Shown here one piece after another: positions 39,600-52,258 of a stretch of DNA of 64,000 nt (position 1 is its first letter; each line of letters starts with the position of its first letter). The position numbers were made by a program, and so were the translations under genes. The stretch covers positions 54,074,096 through 54,138,095 of the forward strand of contig CANTUZ010000003.1 in NCBI GenBank assembly GCA_947846985.1. Reading direction: 5' to 3'. Under the pieces are notes generated by a model, which made no database searches, had not been told where the DNA came from, and was given only the letters and a program-made list of their open reading frames with translations. This DNA is from Fratercula arctica (lineage: Eukaryota > Chordata > Aves > Charadriiformes > Alcidae).

Positions 39600-40400
39600 T
39601 GTATCAGGCCCTTGAGTGCACTAATAAGCCTTAATGGCCTTGACCAGCCTCAGCTGGGGCTTCCATCCTCACCCATGGGCCCAGGAGCTCTATTTCAGCT
39701 CAGCCCAGGGACTGATAACCCTGGGCTGGGCTGAGCTGTGTTGGATGAGTGTTGCTCTCCACCTTGTCTGTATCTGCATCTTTGTTCTGCTAGGGGCCTC
39801 CAGACTTCAACCTGCAGATTGACATCCTGGCTAGACCTCAGCCTAGCCTTGTTGTTGCTAGACCTTCATGGCCATTGCTAGATCTGATCTTAACCCTGAC
39901 CTACAGGTGGAATTCCCAGCTTGACCTCAGATCTGTCTCATTGCTATGGTATTGCCTTATGATTTGGACTGTCAGCTGGTTCTGCCCGTCATCTCCAGGT
40001 TTGTCCTGCTCACTGCATTCAGCTACTATGGATGGGCTCTGGTTGGGGAGATTGGACCCTGATGGGCCTGGGTTCCCATCACCTCCTGGCTCACCTCATT
40101 TTAGGGAACAGGTGGCCTGGGTGGCGCTGTGACAGCGGGACCTGCCTTTAGGTTTACAGGAGCATAAAAATGGCCAAGAGGGTCTGAAGAAGAGTCCCCC
40201 AGTGCAGTATCCCTGTTGCACAGTAGCTGGTAGGCAATGCTTACGAAAGAGTATAAGTGGCCTATGCTGCCAAATTTTGTTAGTTGGTGGCTGAGGAACC
40301 TCATGGGCCAGAGGTGATACCTGTATGCTAAAGCTCAAAGTCTAGCCACACCAGTCCTTGCCCCTGTTGACCTTTATGGTCAGTCTGTTGTCTGGTGACC
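39600..40400. repeat. Unassigned repeat-like segment rich in CTTGACC/CTAGACC motifs
   Basis: The segment repeatedly shows short related words (TTGACC, TAGACC, CTGACC, GGACCCTGA, TTGACCTTTATGG) at irregular spacing and is more GC-rich than its flanks. It has a strong inverted repeat at 39696-39738. Texture suggests an old dispersed or satellite-derived repeat, but I cannot name a family and no terminal repeats or target duplications were found. Confidence 0.35.
39696..39738. repeat. Inverted repeat (hairpin)
   Basis: CAGCTCAGCCCAGGG is followed after eight bases by CCCTGGGCTGGGCTGAGCTG. The arms pair over 15 bases, with an extra GGGCT unit in the right arm. It would form a stable GC-rich stem. 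Confidence 0.8.
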
Positions 40401-43400
40401 AGCTCTGCCAGTAGTCCTTGGGCTTGCTACTGGCAATAACGTGGGTCATTTTGGAAGCTCCCCAGTTTCCTCACATTGTTGCTAAAACTTACTTCCCAGT
40501 GTGTATCCCCTGATAACTGTTGGCCTTGATGTTGTCAGCAGCAGTCCCTTTGTATTGCCCTTTCATTCCTTTTCACTGTGCTACTTTCAGAGGCCTAGTG
40601 CTCATCAGGAAAGGCAAATACCCCTTAGACAGATTTCTAGAGCGATTCTGGTTTGCAAATGAGGCCCACCATGTGGATAGTTTGGGTTGGACAATGCAGT
40701 ATGATGGGGTGAAGAACTGCAGCTTGGGCCATTTAGGCTGGTTAAAAGTAATATTAAGGCCAAGCCTCTATATCAGTGAGTTACACATATAGGTCTAGCT
40801 TTGGAAATCAGTCCCATTTCTAAGATGTTGAAGTGATGAGTGTATGTGTGAAGTGAGTATGAGTGATAGCTTTGAATCCTTTCTACTGAAAGCTTTGGAC
40901 CTCATAAAAGTAATGTCCAGAGTCGTGTACCATGTTAGTATACTCCACACTGATCCATAAGAGGTATAAGTAAGAAGCTCTGGTTTTCCATGTATCTGCA
41001 CTCCCTGTCTCCTGTGGTCTCCACCAAAATAACCCCATCTTCTTCTTGGTCTCTTAAGGCTTCCCCATAACAATATCCCCAGGCTCTTCCCACATCCCCA
41101 TACCTATTCCTTCTCGATTTCTCTTAAGCCTCTGCTTCATCCCATGTTACCAGCGTTTTCCCTTACAGTGATAACTCCGCTTCATCCTGCTCCTCAACTC
41201 AAATATTTCCTCCTATTTTCACCATCTACCATTTTTGCCTGGTAGGTGAGCAAGAGGCAGCGTGTGTGAGGACAAGGCTAGAGCTGAGTGCCCACAAAAG
41301 CCACAGGTAATGGCTGGTTTCTGCTTGCCTTTCCCTTGGGAAGGGCACTAGTTTGGGCATCTCTCTCTCCGCCCTTCCTCTTCCCTCATGGATTTCTGTG
41401 AAATATGAAATTAGTTTTAAGAGGCTGCTGCTCTCTCAAACATGATTGAACCTGGCCACCGGGTTCAAGAGTACCTGGGAAAGGGCTGATAGACAGATGG
41501 GCTTTGCATAAGCCCTTGTTCCTCTGAACTCTTGCACTATTAGGTGAGAATAAAGTGCTCAGGGAGTGGAGTTATTTTGCCTCCCTCATTGTTTAGTTCA
41601 AATTCATCCAACAGTAATCGTGTAGTAAGTGTTATTAAAAATACTTTAAAACAACAGTTTTCTACCTTCTGCATTCAGAACTGCTGTGCAAGATCAGTGC
41701 TTTACACTGGCTTGTGATAAGAAAGGGCTTTCAAACAGCCATTATACTGCACAGTATGTGGGGAACTGCTCATCGTTAATTTAGAACAGAGGGAACTTTG
41801 CAATTCTGGCAGGAAGACTAGTAAGTGTAGTTTAAGCGTGCCCCTCTCCTTTTCTCTTCTCGCTGTTCCCTTACCAGCCTGATGTGTAACCAGATAGTTT
41901 TCCGAGACCTCTGTTAGCAAGCACAGTTTAGTGTGCAGGCACCAATCCTAATATTATGGGAGCTTAGAGGCCTTTGAGCGCAGAACAAATTGGTTTTAAA
42001 AGCAATAGCAATTGCTAAAAGGATCGTATTACAATAATAGATTTGAAAACTTATAGCGTGAGCAATGCGGCAGATGAGAGCCGATGATGTGGATGAAGTA
42101 CTTTGTGAGCTGCCGGGAGCAAAGCAGGTCCAGATTATTGCACTGACAGAGGTGGCTTGTGGGGGCAGCTGACACCTCATTATTGTCAGGGGTTTCAATC
42201 CATCCATGACTACCGTGGGACACGGGAAGGGTACAGGAGCAGCACTATCAGTCATGGGCCAGATGAGGGGAGAAGGAGAGCCTGTATCTGTATATTCAGT
42301 AGAGCTCTGCACTGACTAACCTAAATGCTGCTGTGATAAACATAATAGTAATTAACTCTAATAGGAAATGAAGAAGGGGAAAAAAAAAAAAAAAAGAAAA
42401 AGGGGAGCCTGAGTAAAGGGAACTCTAAAGAGATCTGCATGATGCTGACAGAAAACACCAAGGCCCAGACCCCCAAAGCTCAAATAAGAGTCAGGTGGCT
42501 GAAAAACTTTGAAGATCTCGGCCACGGTCTGGAGAGACAGAAAAGGAGCTGGCAGTCTACTAAGCTGCTTCATGACAGACTGCTTTGCATCCACGTTGGA
42601 AGGAAGCATGAAAGGCTGAGCTGTCAATATTTTTCAGAATGTTCATGCCATTGGGAATTTCTCATGCTTTTATTTACTGTATTGTAATATTTGCATTCAG
42701 GTTTACATGTGGCATATGTATTAGAAGTAACTTGAAATTCTAGAGTTTTCTTTGCCTGGCTGCCTAAATACAGTGACATCTTGTTTGGCAGACTGAAGAA
42801 AAGATTAAAAGTGTTTTTGCTGTAACTCCCTGCCATGGTCAAATCAAGACCTTGATTTCCTCAAACACAAACTCCTCGTTAGGACCACACTTTAGCAGCA
42901 ATGGTTTATGTCTCTAAAATAGAACAGTTATTATCAGCTAAAGCCAAAACATATTCAGTCAATCAGATTCTGGTTTGGGGATGTTATGGATGGCATGTAA
43001 AATGAAGTACTAATGACTGACAAAATAGCACAGCAATGAAATTCTATTCATAAATTCATGCTCACTGGTTTCCAAACTATTGTTAATGGCAACTTCTTTC
43101 TGCACGTCAACAAGGCAGGAATGGGAAGGCAGAAAAACAAGAATCAGTAAACTAAACTTCAGTGTGTGTACACGTACAAGCATATGCGCATGCACATACA
43201 TATAGACACGTGTGTTTATTCTTACAAGCAAGATGCTATGCCCATTCTAAGTGTCGCTTTTCCGCTGTTCCACCTGTACAAAGGGTCCTTAAAGCAATTA
43301 TAAAAAGATACAGAAGACGGAGGGAGGAGCAAGAGAGTATATGACCCAAGAGAAGCATACAAATCACGTGGACACATACTGTGTGGGCAGTTTGAGCTGG

Positions 43401-44825
43401 CTCACAGACAGCATAAGATGAGTCTGTTTCGCTGAGGATGCTACTTTGTGCTCTGTCCCCTGGCTTTAATATTTTACAAACATCCTGCTGGCCCTCAGAT
43501 GGCTGTAAGGATGGTTCTGAAAATGTAAGCCAAAGATAAGCAATACAAAGGTGTCCACAGGCTGGTGGAGAAGATCTTCAAAGATCTGAACTTTTGCCAT
43601 TCATCTTAATGGCATGTTATTGCTTAAGTCGTGCAGCAATATACAGTTTAGTATTGTTAACTATTTCATTGCTGGGTAAAAACTTGCCAGGAAAAACTAG
43701 AATGATGAGTAATAGGAAGATATACACTAGTCACTCTCACTGGCATCTCATTTTTAGCCTCACATCACAGTAACATTTTTATCTGAGCTTCATGTTTGCA
43801 TTATAAAGGATAGAGATGAAACTATTTGCTCTTGAGTAAGCTGATATTCTGACTGTTCTGCTGATTACCTTACAACCTGCCTTTACATCACAATTTGTCA
43901 CTACTGTGACCGTGAGATGATAAAATTTAAGCTCCAAAGGAAAGAAAGGAAGGCAGGGTAATAATCCTGGATTTAAAGAGAGCAGATTCCATCTTCTTCA
44001 GGATATCATGGGAGGCTGCCATGGAGCAGTGTGAAGGAGGTTGACATGCGTTTGATCTTCAAGAAGAGTCTCCTTGGAGCACCAGAATGGTCCATTGCAG
44101 TGTGATGGGATTCCAAGTTGACTAGTACGTTGAGGCAGATCTGCCTAACTTTTTTCCTTAAATTGGGCCCTCCCAAGGCTGCAAAAGAGCTTTTAAACTC
44201 AAACCCAAGTTTTATTTTATGGAAACTCGATCCTGTAACTTTTAAAACAGATAAAACTTAAGAGTGAGACAAAACAGAAACGAAAGTGTTTGGAAACTGA
44301 ATTCCTTCTTGCCCACTATGCCCTGGCAGGAAGGGTCCTTTTTCAGGCTTCGTCGCGGTTCAGCAGCTCAGGAACTTTCTGTATTGCAAGAAAATCTCCT
44401 CTGAGAAGCTCTTCTTTGAAACTACAGGAATTATCTTTCACCCCATCACCGAGGCCTGGCTGTGTGCCTGCTCTTCTGAGCAGTTTGCCAGTCTCTGCTC
44501 TGTGCTTGCGGAGTTCTCCTCAGACCCTCAGCGTAGGTTCTTACACTTTTTACTCAGTGATAGAGTGTTATAATTTGATTGCTATTTAATTGGATTCTTA
44601 GATTGTACAGTATCTAAAAAAACTCACCCAAAAAATGGAAGAGGCTGATAAGAGAAGAGCTATCTGGCGGGGGTGGGGGAGAGGTTGGAGGATATAAACT
44701 GTTGAAGGTATTTTATTTTATGACCAGCTTGGCACTGAACATATCTGGTGAAAGAACACCATGTAAAGAGACGTCTCTGGCCGCACTTTAAGGGTTGGTT
44801 TCTTTGTTGTGGTTTTTTTCTTTAG
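40401..44825. other. Non-coding, no gene recognised
   Basis: No exon or repeat family recognised. There is an A16 tract at 42380-42395 and an alternating purine/pyrimidine stretch at about 43163-43212. The 42.03-42.35 kb part is relatively balanced in composition and might be a conserved non-coding element, which only a cross-species alignment can show. Confidence 0.5.
42380..42395. repeat. A16 homopolymer
   Basis: A run of 16 A on the + strand followed by GAAAAAGGGG. Confidence 0.9.
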
Positions 44826-44954
44826 CTTTAATCCTTAATACTATATAAATTGCACATGGCATGATTGGAAGAATTGGCCCATAGAGGAGATTGCTGTGGT
44901 TGTCGGAGAAGGAGAGAATACTGAAGATCTTCAGAAAGCACTATAGCAGACAAG
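44826..44954 (+). other. Candidate non-coding exon (splice-site bounded)
   Basis: A long T-rich tract ends in GGTTTTTTTCTTTAG at 44825, and AAG|GTAAGA, a close match to the donor consensus, lies at 44952-44960. Between them are 129 bases, a normal internal exon size. Stops occur early in the + frames, so if real this would be a 5' UTR exon of a downstream gene or a lncRNA exon. In a 46-kb non-coding stretch such a pair can arise by chance, so support is weak without RNA data. Confidence 0.2.
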
Positions 44955-47784
44955 GTAAGAAATGCTACAAGAGGTAGAGAAGCATCAAGCACTGTCAGAA
45001 AGAGAAACTGAAATGGAGAGATGATTTTACCGTATGATAAAATGTTGTTTTGTAGTAATATTGTAAATACCGTAAGAAATTTCAATCTATATTGTACATA
45101 GACTCTTTTAGAAAAGCAAGTTGCATGTAGGAAAAAAATCACCTGGTAAATATACGTTAAATGAGAAAGTAGCTTTGCTCACAGGCATTTTTCTTTTTAA
45201 TGGAATACTGCAAGAGGCATACAAGTGCTTTTCAAAAACTTAGTTCATTCAGTTTAATGCCATGTAATGCCACTGGTTGGCATAAGGCTGTTCTAACCCC
45301 TAGTTTTGGCTCTTACTGATTTTTTTAATCTGGAATTGTGAAATTAAACTATCAAAGAGTCTAACAGTACCTATTTAAAGCCATGGTTCCCAGATGGAGA
45401 GAGAGAGAGAACACTATACAAATACCTTTCATTTCTTTCACTTTTAGAAGGGCTGAATGCGCAGAAAATTGTGTAGATATTTGGGTCATTCCACTCTGAG
45501 ACACGGACAGCCATGCAAAGGAGAACCCAGGCTCATCCCTGAGTCTGCTAGCAATAACAGCCGTGCGGCTGTGCAGCTGGCCAGAATAGATGCCACAGCA
45601 CCAGTGGCCATGGTGGCAAGACAAAGCCTGGTCAGGACAGGGAGTTGGTGGGTTCCTGCCAGTTCATACCGGGAGGAAGGTCTGGGTGTGAGGGGAGGCC
45701 ACTAGTCACAGCGGTGGGCTGGAGTCCCAGGAAGGGCAATGTCAGGCAGCAGGTATGCACGTGGGAAGCTCAGAGAGCTATTCATTAATGGGTCTGCAGC
45801 ACGCCAATCTTTAGGTTGGCATGAGTCAACCATTTAGTTTTAATCTCTTCCTCTGCATGCATAGTGACTATTCATGAGAGGATTACTATGAAGTGCCCTG
45901 AAACTAAACGGCATGTTTAGGAATCTCATGGCTACATGAATAGAAGTCACAGGCAAGCTTGGATAGCACAAGCAAGATGCAGCCTTGTTCCCATTCTCCA
46001 AAAAGAAACTTAAAAGATCTAACTACTCAGTGTCACACTCTTACTCACATTTATCCATACTCGTAATGCAGCATCAGCTCTAAAATTTGACTGCTGTTGC
46101 CAGTAAGTAAATTAAATACCTCAAATGGGTGTCACCTCTTCAGGATCACCTTGTTCTTACTGCTCAAGAAGTCAAGCAATGGGAGCAGGTGATCACATCA
46201 GCTGAGAAAGTACACAAGCCAGTATCTTCTGCAGATCTAATTTTTTTAAATGTTCTAAACAAGCATGTGCCTGCCTGGATTTACCCTGTAAGACAATATA
46301 ATACCCAGCTGTGTAACCACAGGGTTACCGCTTGCCAAAATAAGACTCCTGCAAAGCTGAAGTTTTATGTAGATCCAGGTAGTTCAGGCTCACCCCCATC
46401 TCCAGAGCACATTTTGCAATGCTTCACGGTTAAAGTTACACACATATGCTTAGCAAAACAAGATCCCTTCCACTAGGGGTGAGTGGAACAGGGGCATGGC
46501 AGCTAACAACCAGCCTAAATAAAGAGGAAAATGAGTCACAGTCATTAAATAGGTCACTTCCACTTTGCGTAAAAGTGATCTTCTAGCAGCCAGGTTAGCC
46601 TCTGAAATAAGGAACTGTCTGGGCTCAAGTTTCCTTCTGTGCTTGCTGTTTCTGCTCCAGATAAATTGGGAAAAGTATGGAAAAAAATCCCTGTATAAAA
46701 ATTGGTGTTTTCAGCTGATGAATGTGTGATTGTGGATTCTAGTGAAATTATTCTAACTCCACTGATTGAACATGTGGTTTAGTTTTGTTTCATGCATCTA
46801 TGTAGCTTCTTTAAAAAGAAAAAAATCCTCTGTAGCAGCTGCATTGGCTTCTGCTAATATTTGCTTCCCTTACAGAAAAACCTAAGCAGTTCAGCAAAAG
46901 ATGAAAACATTTTCTTTATTTTTATTTCAAATCATGTCTTTGAAATGTGAGTTTCTGCTGGAAGACAGAACACAAGCTTATCTCTAGTGAGGGGGAGGTT
47001 GTAGTATTAGATCTTCTTTCAGGAAGCCTCTTTGACCCCAAACAAAGAGTCAAAGCGTTTTGGCCATGAAACCCCCCAAACAAGGGGTTTTACAGCACTG
47101 GAAGATTTAGAGATAACAATGTTATTGTAAAAAAATGTCTCAAACAAGAGGAAGGGGTATTACTGTTTTTGTTATTTTGTTGCAGCAGATAGACCGCTGT
47201 CTGGAGACACTCTCCTTGCTGGAAAATTGATTACGGTTCAGTTTTGAAAATGGGTGTTTCCTCTGCTTTTAGCTACCATATTAGGTTTTCATAAGAAAAA
47301 AACCACAAAAAACAGCCTCACTTCTCATGTTCCTGTTACTTCCCTGAGAGCTCTGTGTCACAATGACTTAGTGAACGTGAAGCAAGCTGCTGCAGCTTTT
47401 TTTTTTCCCTCCCCCTCTAGGAAACAGTTGCTTTAGGACTGATTCTGGTAACCTGATACCACTTGATGTATTTTTGCTGGAATATGGAGCCTACATAAAT
47501 TGCACCATAAGCAAATTTCTTTATAATGGAAGGATCGGGAAGCTGCAGCTTGGCAGGCCGTTTCATTGGTGTGATTTTTTTAAGGTGGATTTTCCAGACG
47601 CTTTTTAACAGATGATATTGGAGTCTTTTGCAAAAGGTATTAGGAATATGCAGTTGTCACTGTTTGTAGAGCATCCCACCTGTAGACAAAATGCTATGCT
47701 TTTGGAAAAGATCCTACCTGCCTGACAGATACCACTCTACAACCTGAAAGAAAAACTGCTGTTATTTGCCCTTCACTGTGTGCC
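44955..47784. other. Non-coding, no gene recognised
   Basis: No exon, RNA gene or repeat family recognised; a short (GA)n run lies near 45397-45412. Confidence 0.5.
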
Positions 47785-48010
47785 TAATTATTTATTATTG
47801 GTGTTACAGGGGCCCAGAGGCTCCTGCTGAAATCAAGTCTAATTTCTGCACAGCCTCAAATACAGATGAAAAGTTAGTCATCCCCCACCCCCACCCCCTG
47901 CAGCGGTGAGCTGACAAAAGATCCACAAAGAGTAACAAAAACTTATGCATTCATTAAACCAAAACATCATTCCTTTCTGACAGGGACACAGTAGGTGACA
48001 CAGGGAATTT
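47785..48010 (+). repeat. Ancient amniote repeat relic
   Basis: ATTTATTATTGGTGTTACAG followed by GGGCCCAGAGGCTCCTGCTG and AATCAAGTCTAATTTCTGCA parallels the start of an interspersed repeat common in turtles and archosaurs ('ttatttgtattacagtagtgcctagaggccccaactgagatcagggccccattgtgc...'). Later parts (GACAGGGACACAGTAGGTGA) fit only loosely. It is highly diverged; ends and family are tentative. It may belong to the same broad group as the relic at 12.4 kb. Confidence 0.45.
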
Positions 48011-51000
48011 TTAAGATACAGGCTGAGTAGATGTAAGTGACTCTGCAGTGTGGCGTGATGAAGGCAGGGGCTCTTCCAGTGCTGGTCATGAAAAGTAGCT
48101 GGAACAGAGCTTCAAGCAGGAGAGTTTCCTCCCAGCTGAGCAAAAGCTCCTGTAGGTTGTGGCCAGAGTGAGATCAACCAAGCGGCTGCATGCAGAGTGC
48201 ATCCCGGGACTTCCCTTCCATTTGAGCGTGTTGTTCCTCCCCAGTAAGCTGAGCCTGCACTCCAAAACTTTTTCTTTTAAATTGTTTGCATTGGAAGTAA
48301 CGTTTACTAAAGGAGCCAGAGGGAGACTGAAATCCTTTGGGTATCCCCAGGGCATGTATAGCAAGCGTAGCTGTGAGAGAAGCTTCCCCAGGCTGCCCTG
48401 CCAGCGGATATTTGGATCTTGCAGGGCTTCACCTCTGAGGGAAAAGTAGTAAAGCTTCAAGGTGCCTTTATTTCCTTATTCCCCCTCGGGACACTGTGAA
48501 CAAGGATGCTAAGTGAACCAGACAGGTGCCGATAACACTAAAGCCATAGCTGCTAACCAAATTCACCCAGGTGACAAGGCAGCGTCCTGGCCACGGGTCC
48601 CCATGGTCACTGGCTGTGCTTCAGCTGGTGACAGCCTTCATGTCCTCTTACTGATGTCCTGAGGCACTCGGCCCCCAGCACCTCCTGCAGTGTGAGGGGC
48701 TGGCAATTTCTGTCTGAACACTTAGCAGCAGCATGGCCTTTGCCCCAGGCCTTTCCAGGGCACCACGCTGATGATGCCTTTGCTAGGATTTCCTGATAGC
48801 TCTGAGAAAAACAATTCCTCATAAGGCCAAGATTTATTCCTGCTACCAGTGGGAGATGCCATCCCTTCCTGCATTCAAAGAGCAGAGCAGGAAACCCTGG
48901 CTGGCGACTTTGACATGGGAAGCACTTTCCAGAGAGTTTAAAAATTGCGTTATTTGCCTGGCACGGGCCGAGGTACTGGGGAATGCTCTGAACTATGCGG
49001 ACCATGCAACCTCTGTCACCACATCATCCCAACGGGAGAGCTCGGTTACAACCCATTAGAGCTCCCAGACCACTCAGACTTGATCACGGTTGTCATTAGA
49101 GTATTATCTGTCCCCAGGATACTGCAGAGCAGTGCACCTTCCCCCAGCTCATCCTCCCGCAACAGCGCTCAAATGCTGAGCCACAGCGAAGTGCATGCAG
49201 CTGGGCTGTTTGGCCGTCTGTGCACCACGGCAATTTCTTCTGGTAAGGTAAACCCTCATGCTCTGCCCTCAAACGGAGCCTAGCCCTCCAGAAGGAAGGA
49301 AAGAAAGAAGGGAGATATCCACTTTATTCCTTTCACTGGAAAGAATGCTGCCCAGTGATCAGATTGAAGTAAACATGAGATAGGAGGCTGGAATGCAATG
49401 CTTGCCTTATCAGCTCCTGGCCCCTGCCTCGGGAACCCTTTGTCATCTCAGAGCATTTATTATGGGATTGCCAACGACCAGAAAGGCTTCTGGGTTTTGG
49501 GCTTCTGCTGCTAAATAACTTGTCTGATGATGAATGAGTACTTAAAACTTACAGCACATTGCTTCATTCATCTCCAGAACTCTTAACAGGAATTTCACTG
49601 GGCTCCCTGGAAACATAATGTTCATAAATTGCTTTAAGAGCCTTTCCTGAAAGGCTGTAATGACACAAAACATATCTCCTTGTTATGTACAAATAGTGTA
49701 ATAACCTTAACTCCAGATTATAATTCCACAGCCAAGTGGTAAAGACCAGCTCAAATTCACACTGCTCGGCATTTGTCTGCCCTGGAGCAGGGTGGCTGCA
49801 TCCACACTGTGCTAATTTCTTTGGCCCAGGTTTCCTTTAGGTCCAGTGTAGCACAACTGTGGCTGTGAAACTTAGCTTTTCTTTTAAGGGCAACTTTTGT
49901 GAGGTCAAAGTCTCTAAAATAATCTGATCTCCTGATAACTTCCCCGATGAGAAAGTCCTTCAAAAAGAGTCTCAGAGGCTCCTGTTCAAATAAATGGTTC
50001 CAAGAAACTAAGCCGTGCATCGTTACATAATAATTATAATAATTAGGTCCTATCCCTATGCTTTAAGTATTCAAAAAAGAGGGCATAGCCTTTAAAAAGC
50101 CCTTTTCAAAATATATGTTTAGAATATGTGGCAACCCAGTTTCCCTAAGCAGCCATCTGTGCTGGTTGCTAACTGCTAAGGAGCTGGTCTGTGCCTGCAG
50201 GAGGGATTTCCCCAAAACTCATCGCCTGGGGATCCCAGCCCTCAGACACTGACGCTTTGCATACACCTCCAGCACTGCGGGGTGCCACGCGTCATTTCAG
50301 CTACAAGGTATCCATAGTCACCAGTTCTGGGATTTTTATCTTTTTTTAATCTCATTTGTATTTTAATAATGTGTAATAAAGAGCGAGGTGGTTTTTGAAA
50401 CCAGTTTTCCAGACCATGCTCATTTGTTTCCCCAAATTCTTAAGTACGAGCTACTGAGATGACACTTCTTCCCTCACAGGGGCCTTATGCTTTACAAGGG
50501 CGAAAAACTGGATGTGAGGCAAGAGGTGTAACTGAGGGGTGAAGTAAATTTTTTCTTTGTGTGAAGAATTATGAATAAGAGTTGCTAACCCACAGGGACA
50601 CACAAAGGAAAGACAAGGACAGAATAAAACTAGGAAGAGTGCTTTGCTAGAAAACATGGTATCTCTAACAGTGTATAACTGGCAACAGAAAACTGGTCAT
50701 GTGGGATTTTTCTGGTGAAGACCTTCCAAACAAGGCTCAGACGCAAGCCGAAATTGTAACCTAAGGGTGCTTCGAGATTTGTGTGCTGATGATAGCCTGT
50801 GGGGAAAGCATTCAAATGGGGTGCAGTCTATGCCCAGTACTTCAACTGGTCAGTTCCCAATGAATAAATGATTACTGTTCTTGTTTGACGTTACGTGGAA
50901 AAGGTATCCAGCACTGACGTTTTAAAAATATGGAATAAAAAGCAGATCATCATGATACAGATCTCATAACTCTAAGATGATGTTAAAAATTGTACATTAT

Positions 51001-51389
51001 TTGGCTATGATAACATGTCCAAGTCTTACCTGTTCCAGATGGAAAACTCACTGAGCAATGTTAATCAGAATGTACTAGACATTTTCTGTCCTATCAATAA
51101 AATATCAGTACAGATATTCAAACAATAGGTTACTTCCCAGACAGAATAAACAGAAGGCGTCCATAGTAGAGTTTGTAATGTGCTGTGCAGTCTATACTGC
51201 TACAAAACAAAGCAATTCCTTCTGGTTTGGGGATGGCAGTGAGAGGTCAGCACAGCTTTGTTAGCAAGGGGGGGACTATGTTGTTCAAACAGAGCGAGAA
51301 AGAATTAAAAGACAAGATGCATGCATGCATACGTCAGAAATGCATGTAATATTTTTTTTTTCCTATTCCCCATATTCAAGTTTAACGCT
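48011..51389. other. Non-coding, no gene recognised
   Basis: No exon or repeat family recognised. The portion at about 49.33-49.72 kb has even composition, few simple repeats and a perfect short hairpin at 49639-49656, so it is a possible conserved non-coding element; this is a guess. Confidence 0.5.
49639..49656. repeat. Short perfect inverted repeat
   Basis: AGCCTTTC-CT-GAAAGGCT: 8-base arms around two bases. It is small enough to occur by chance. Confidence 0.6.
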
Positions 51390-52258
51390 TTCCAGTACAG
51401 AGTGCACTGGAAGATGAGGATAAAGTGGCAGATGAAATTCAGTGGTGACAAATACAAACCAGGGGACACAGGGAACAAGAGAAATCAAGCTACTTATGCA
51501 GGATGCAGGGTACTAAATTACTTCCTGCTGCTTAGGAAGGGGACCTTGGAGTCACTGTGGCTAATTCTCTGAAAAGGAATTAGACCCAGAAACAGTCAAA
51601 AAGTGTCTAAGAGAGGAAAGGAGAGTGAAACAGAAAATATCGTTGTTTCACTGGGTAAATTTATTGTCCAGATACACTGTGGTTATTGCAGGCAGTCGTG
51701 TTCTCAAAAAGAGCTGGTCAAAGGAGACAAGAGACGGGATGCTCAGAGGTATGAAATGTGAGAGCAAACTAAAAAGGTTGCAATTTTTTGGCCTGAAAAA
51801 ATGAGATAATTGTGGGGAGATATGATAGCTATAAAACGAAGGCGGCAAGGGACAAGATATATAGGAAGCATTTATTCATTACCTCTCATATCAGAAAAGC
51901 TAGGTGTCACCTGAAAGAATGATCAGGCATCAGCTTGAAATCAATACACACAAAGCATAATTATGCTGTGGAGTTCATTCCCACAGGATGCCACGGCAAC
52001 CAAAAGAATAAATAAATTAATAAGAAAATATTATGCAATTTATAGGGAATATCTTTATCAAAACCTATTAGTGCAGCAATCCAGATGCCATCTCCTGATC
52101 TGGAAATCCCCTACTTGCTCATTGCTGGTTACTGGAAGGGTGTATCAGAGAAAAGATCACCCCATCCATGCTATTTCTACTCTGTCTCTGGCATCTGCTA
52201 TGGTCCGTGATAAGAAATAAGATACTGGATCAAACCGACTGGTACAGATACTCGTACA
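51390..52258 (+). mobile_element. Old CR1 LINE, 3' ORF2 and tail
   Basis: The segment follows a turtle/archosaur CR1 consensus in order over about 870 bases: AGTGGCAGATGAAATTCAGT, TGGTGACAAATACAAA, GACCTTGGAGTCACTGTGG, TAATTCTCTGAAAA, GACAGAAAATATC-like sequence, GGGGAGATATGATAGCTATA, GTGGAGTTCATTCCC (the 'tggaactc-ttgcc' block), and a tail GATACTGGATCAAACCGACT resembling 'gatactgggctagatggacc'. These correspond to the C-terminal reverse transcriptase region and the 3' UTR of the element. It is broken by many indels, with no usable frame. The tail type differs from that at 31.7 kb, showing a separate and older CR1 lineage. Confidence 0.85.
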
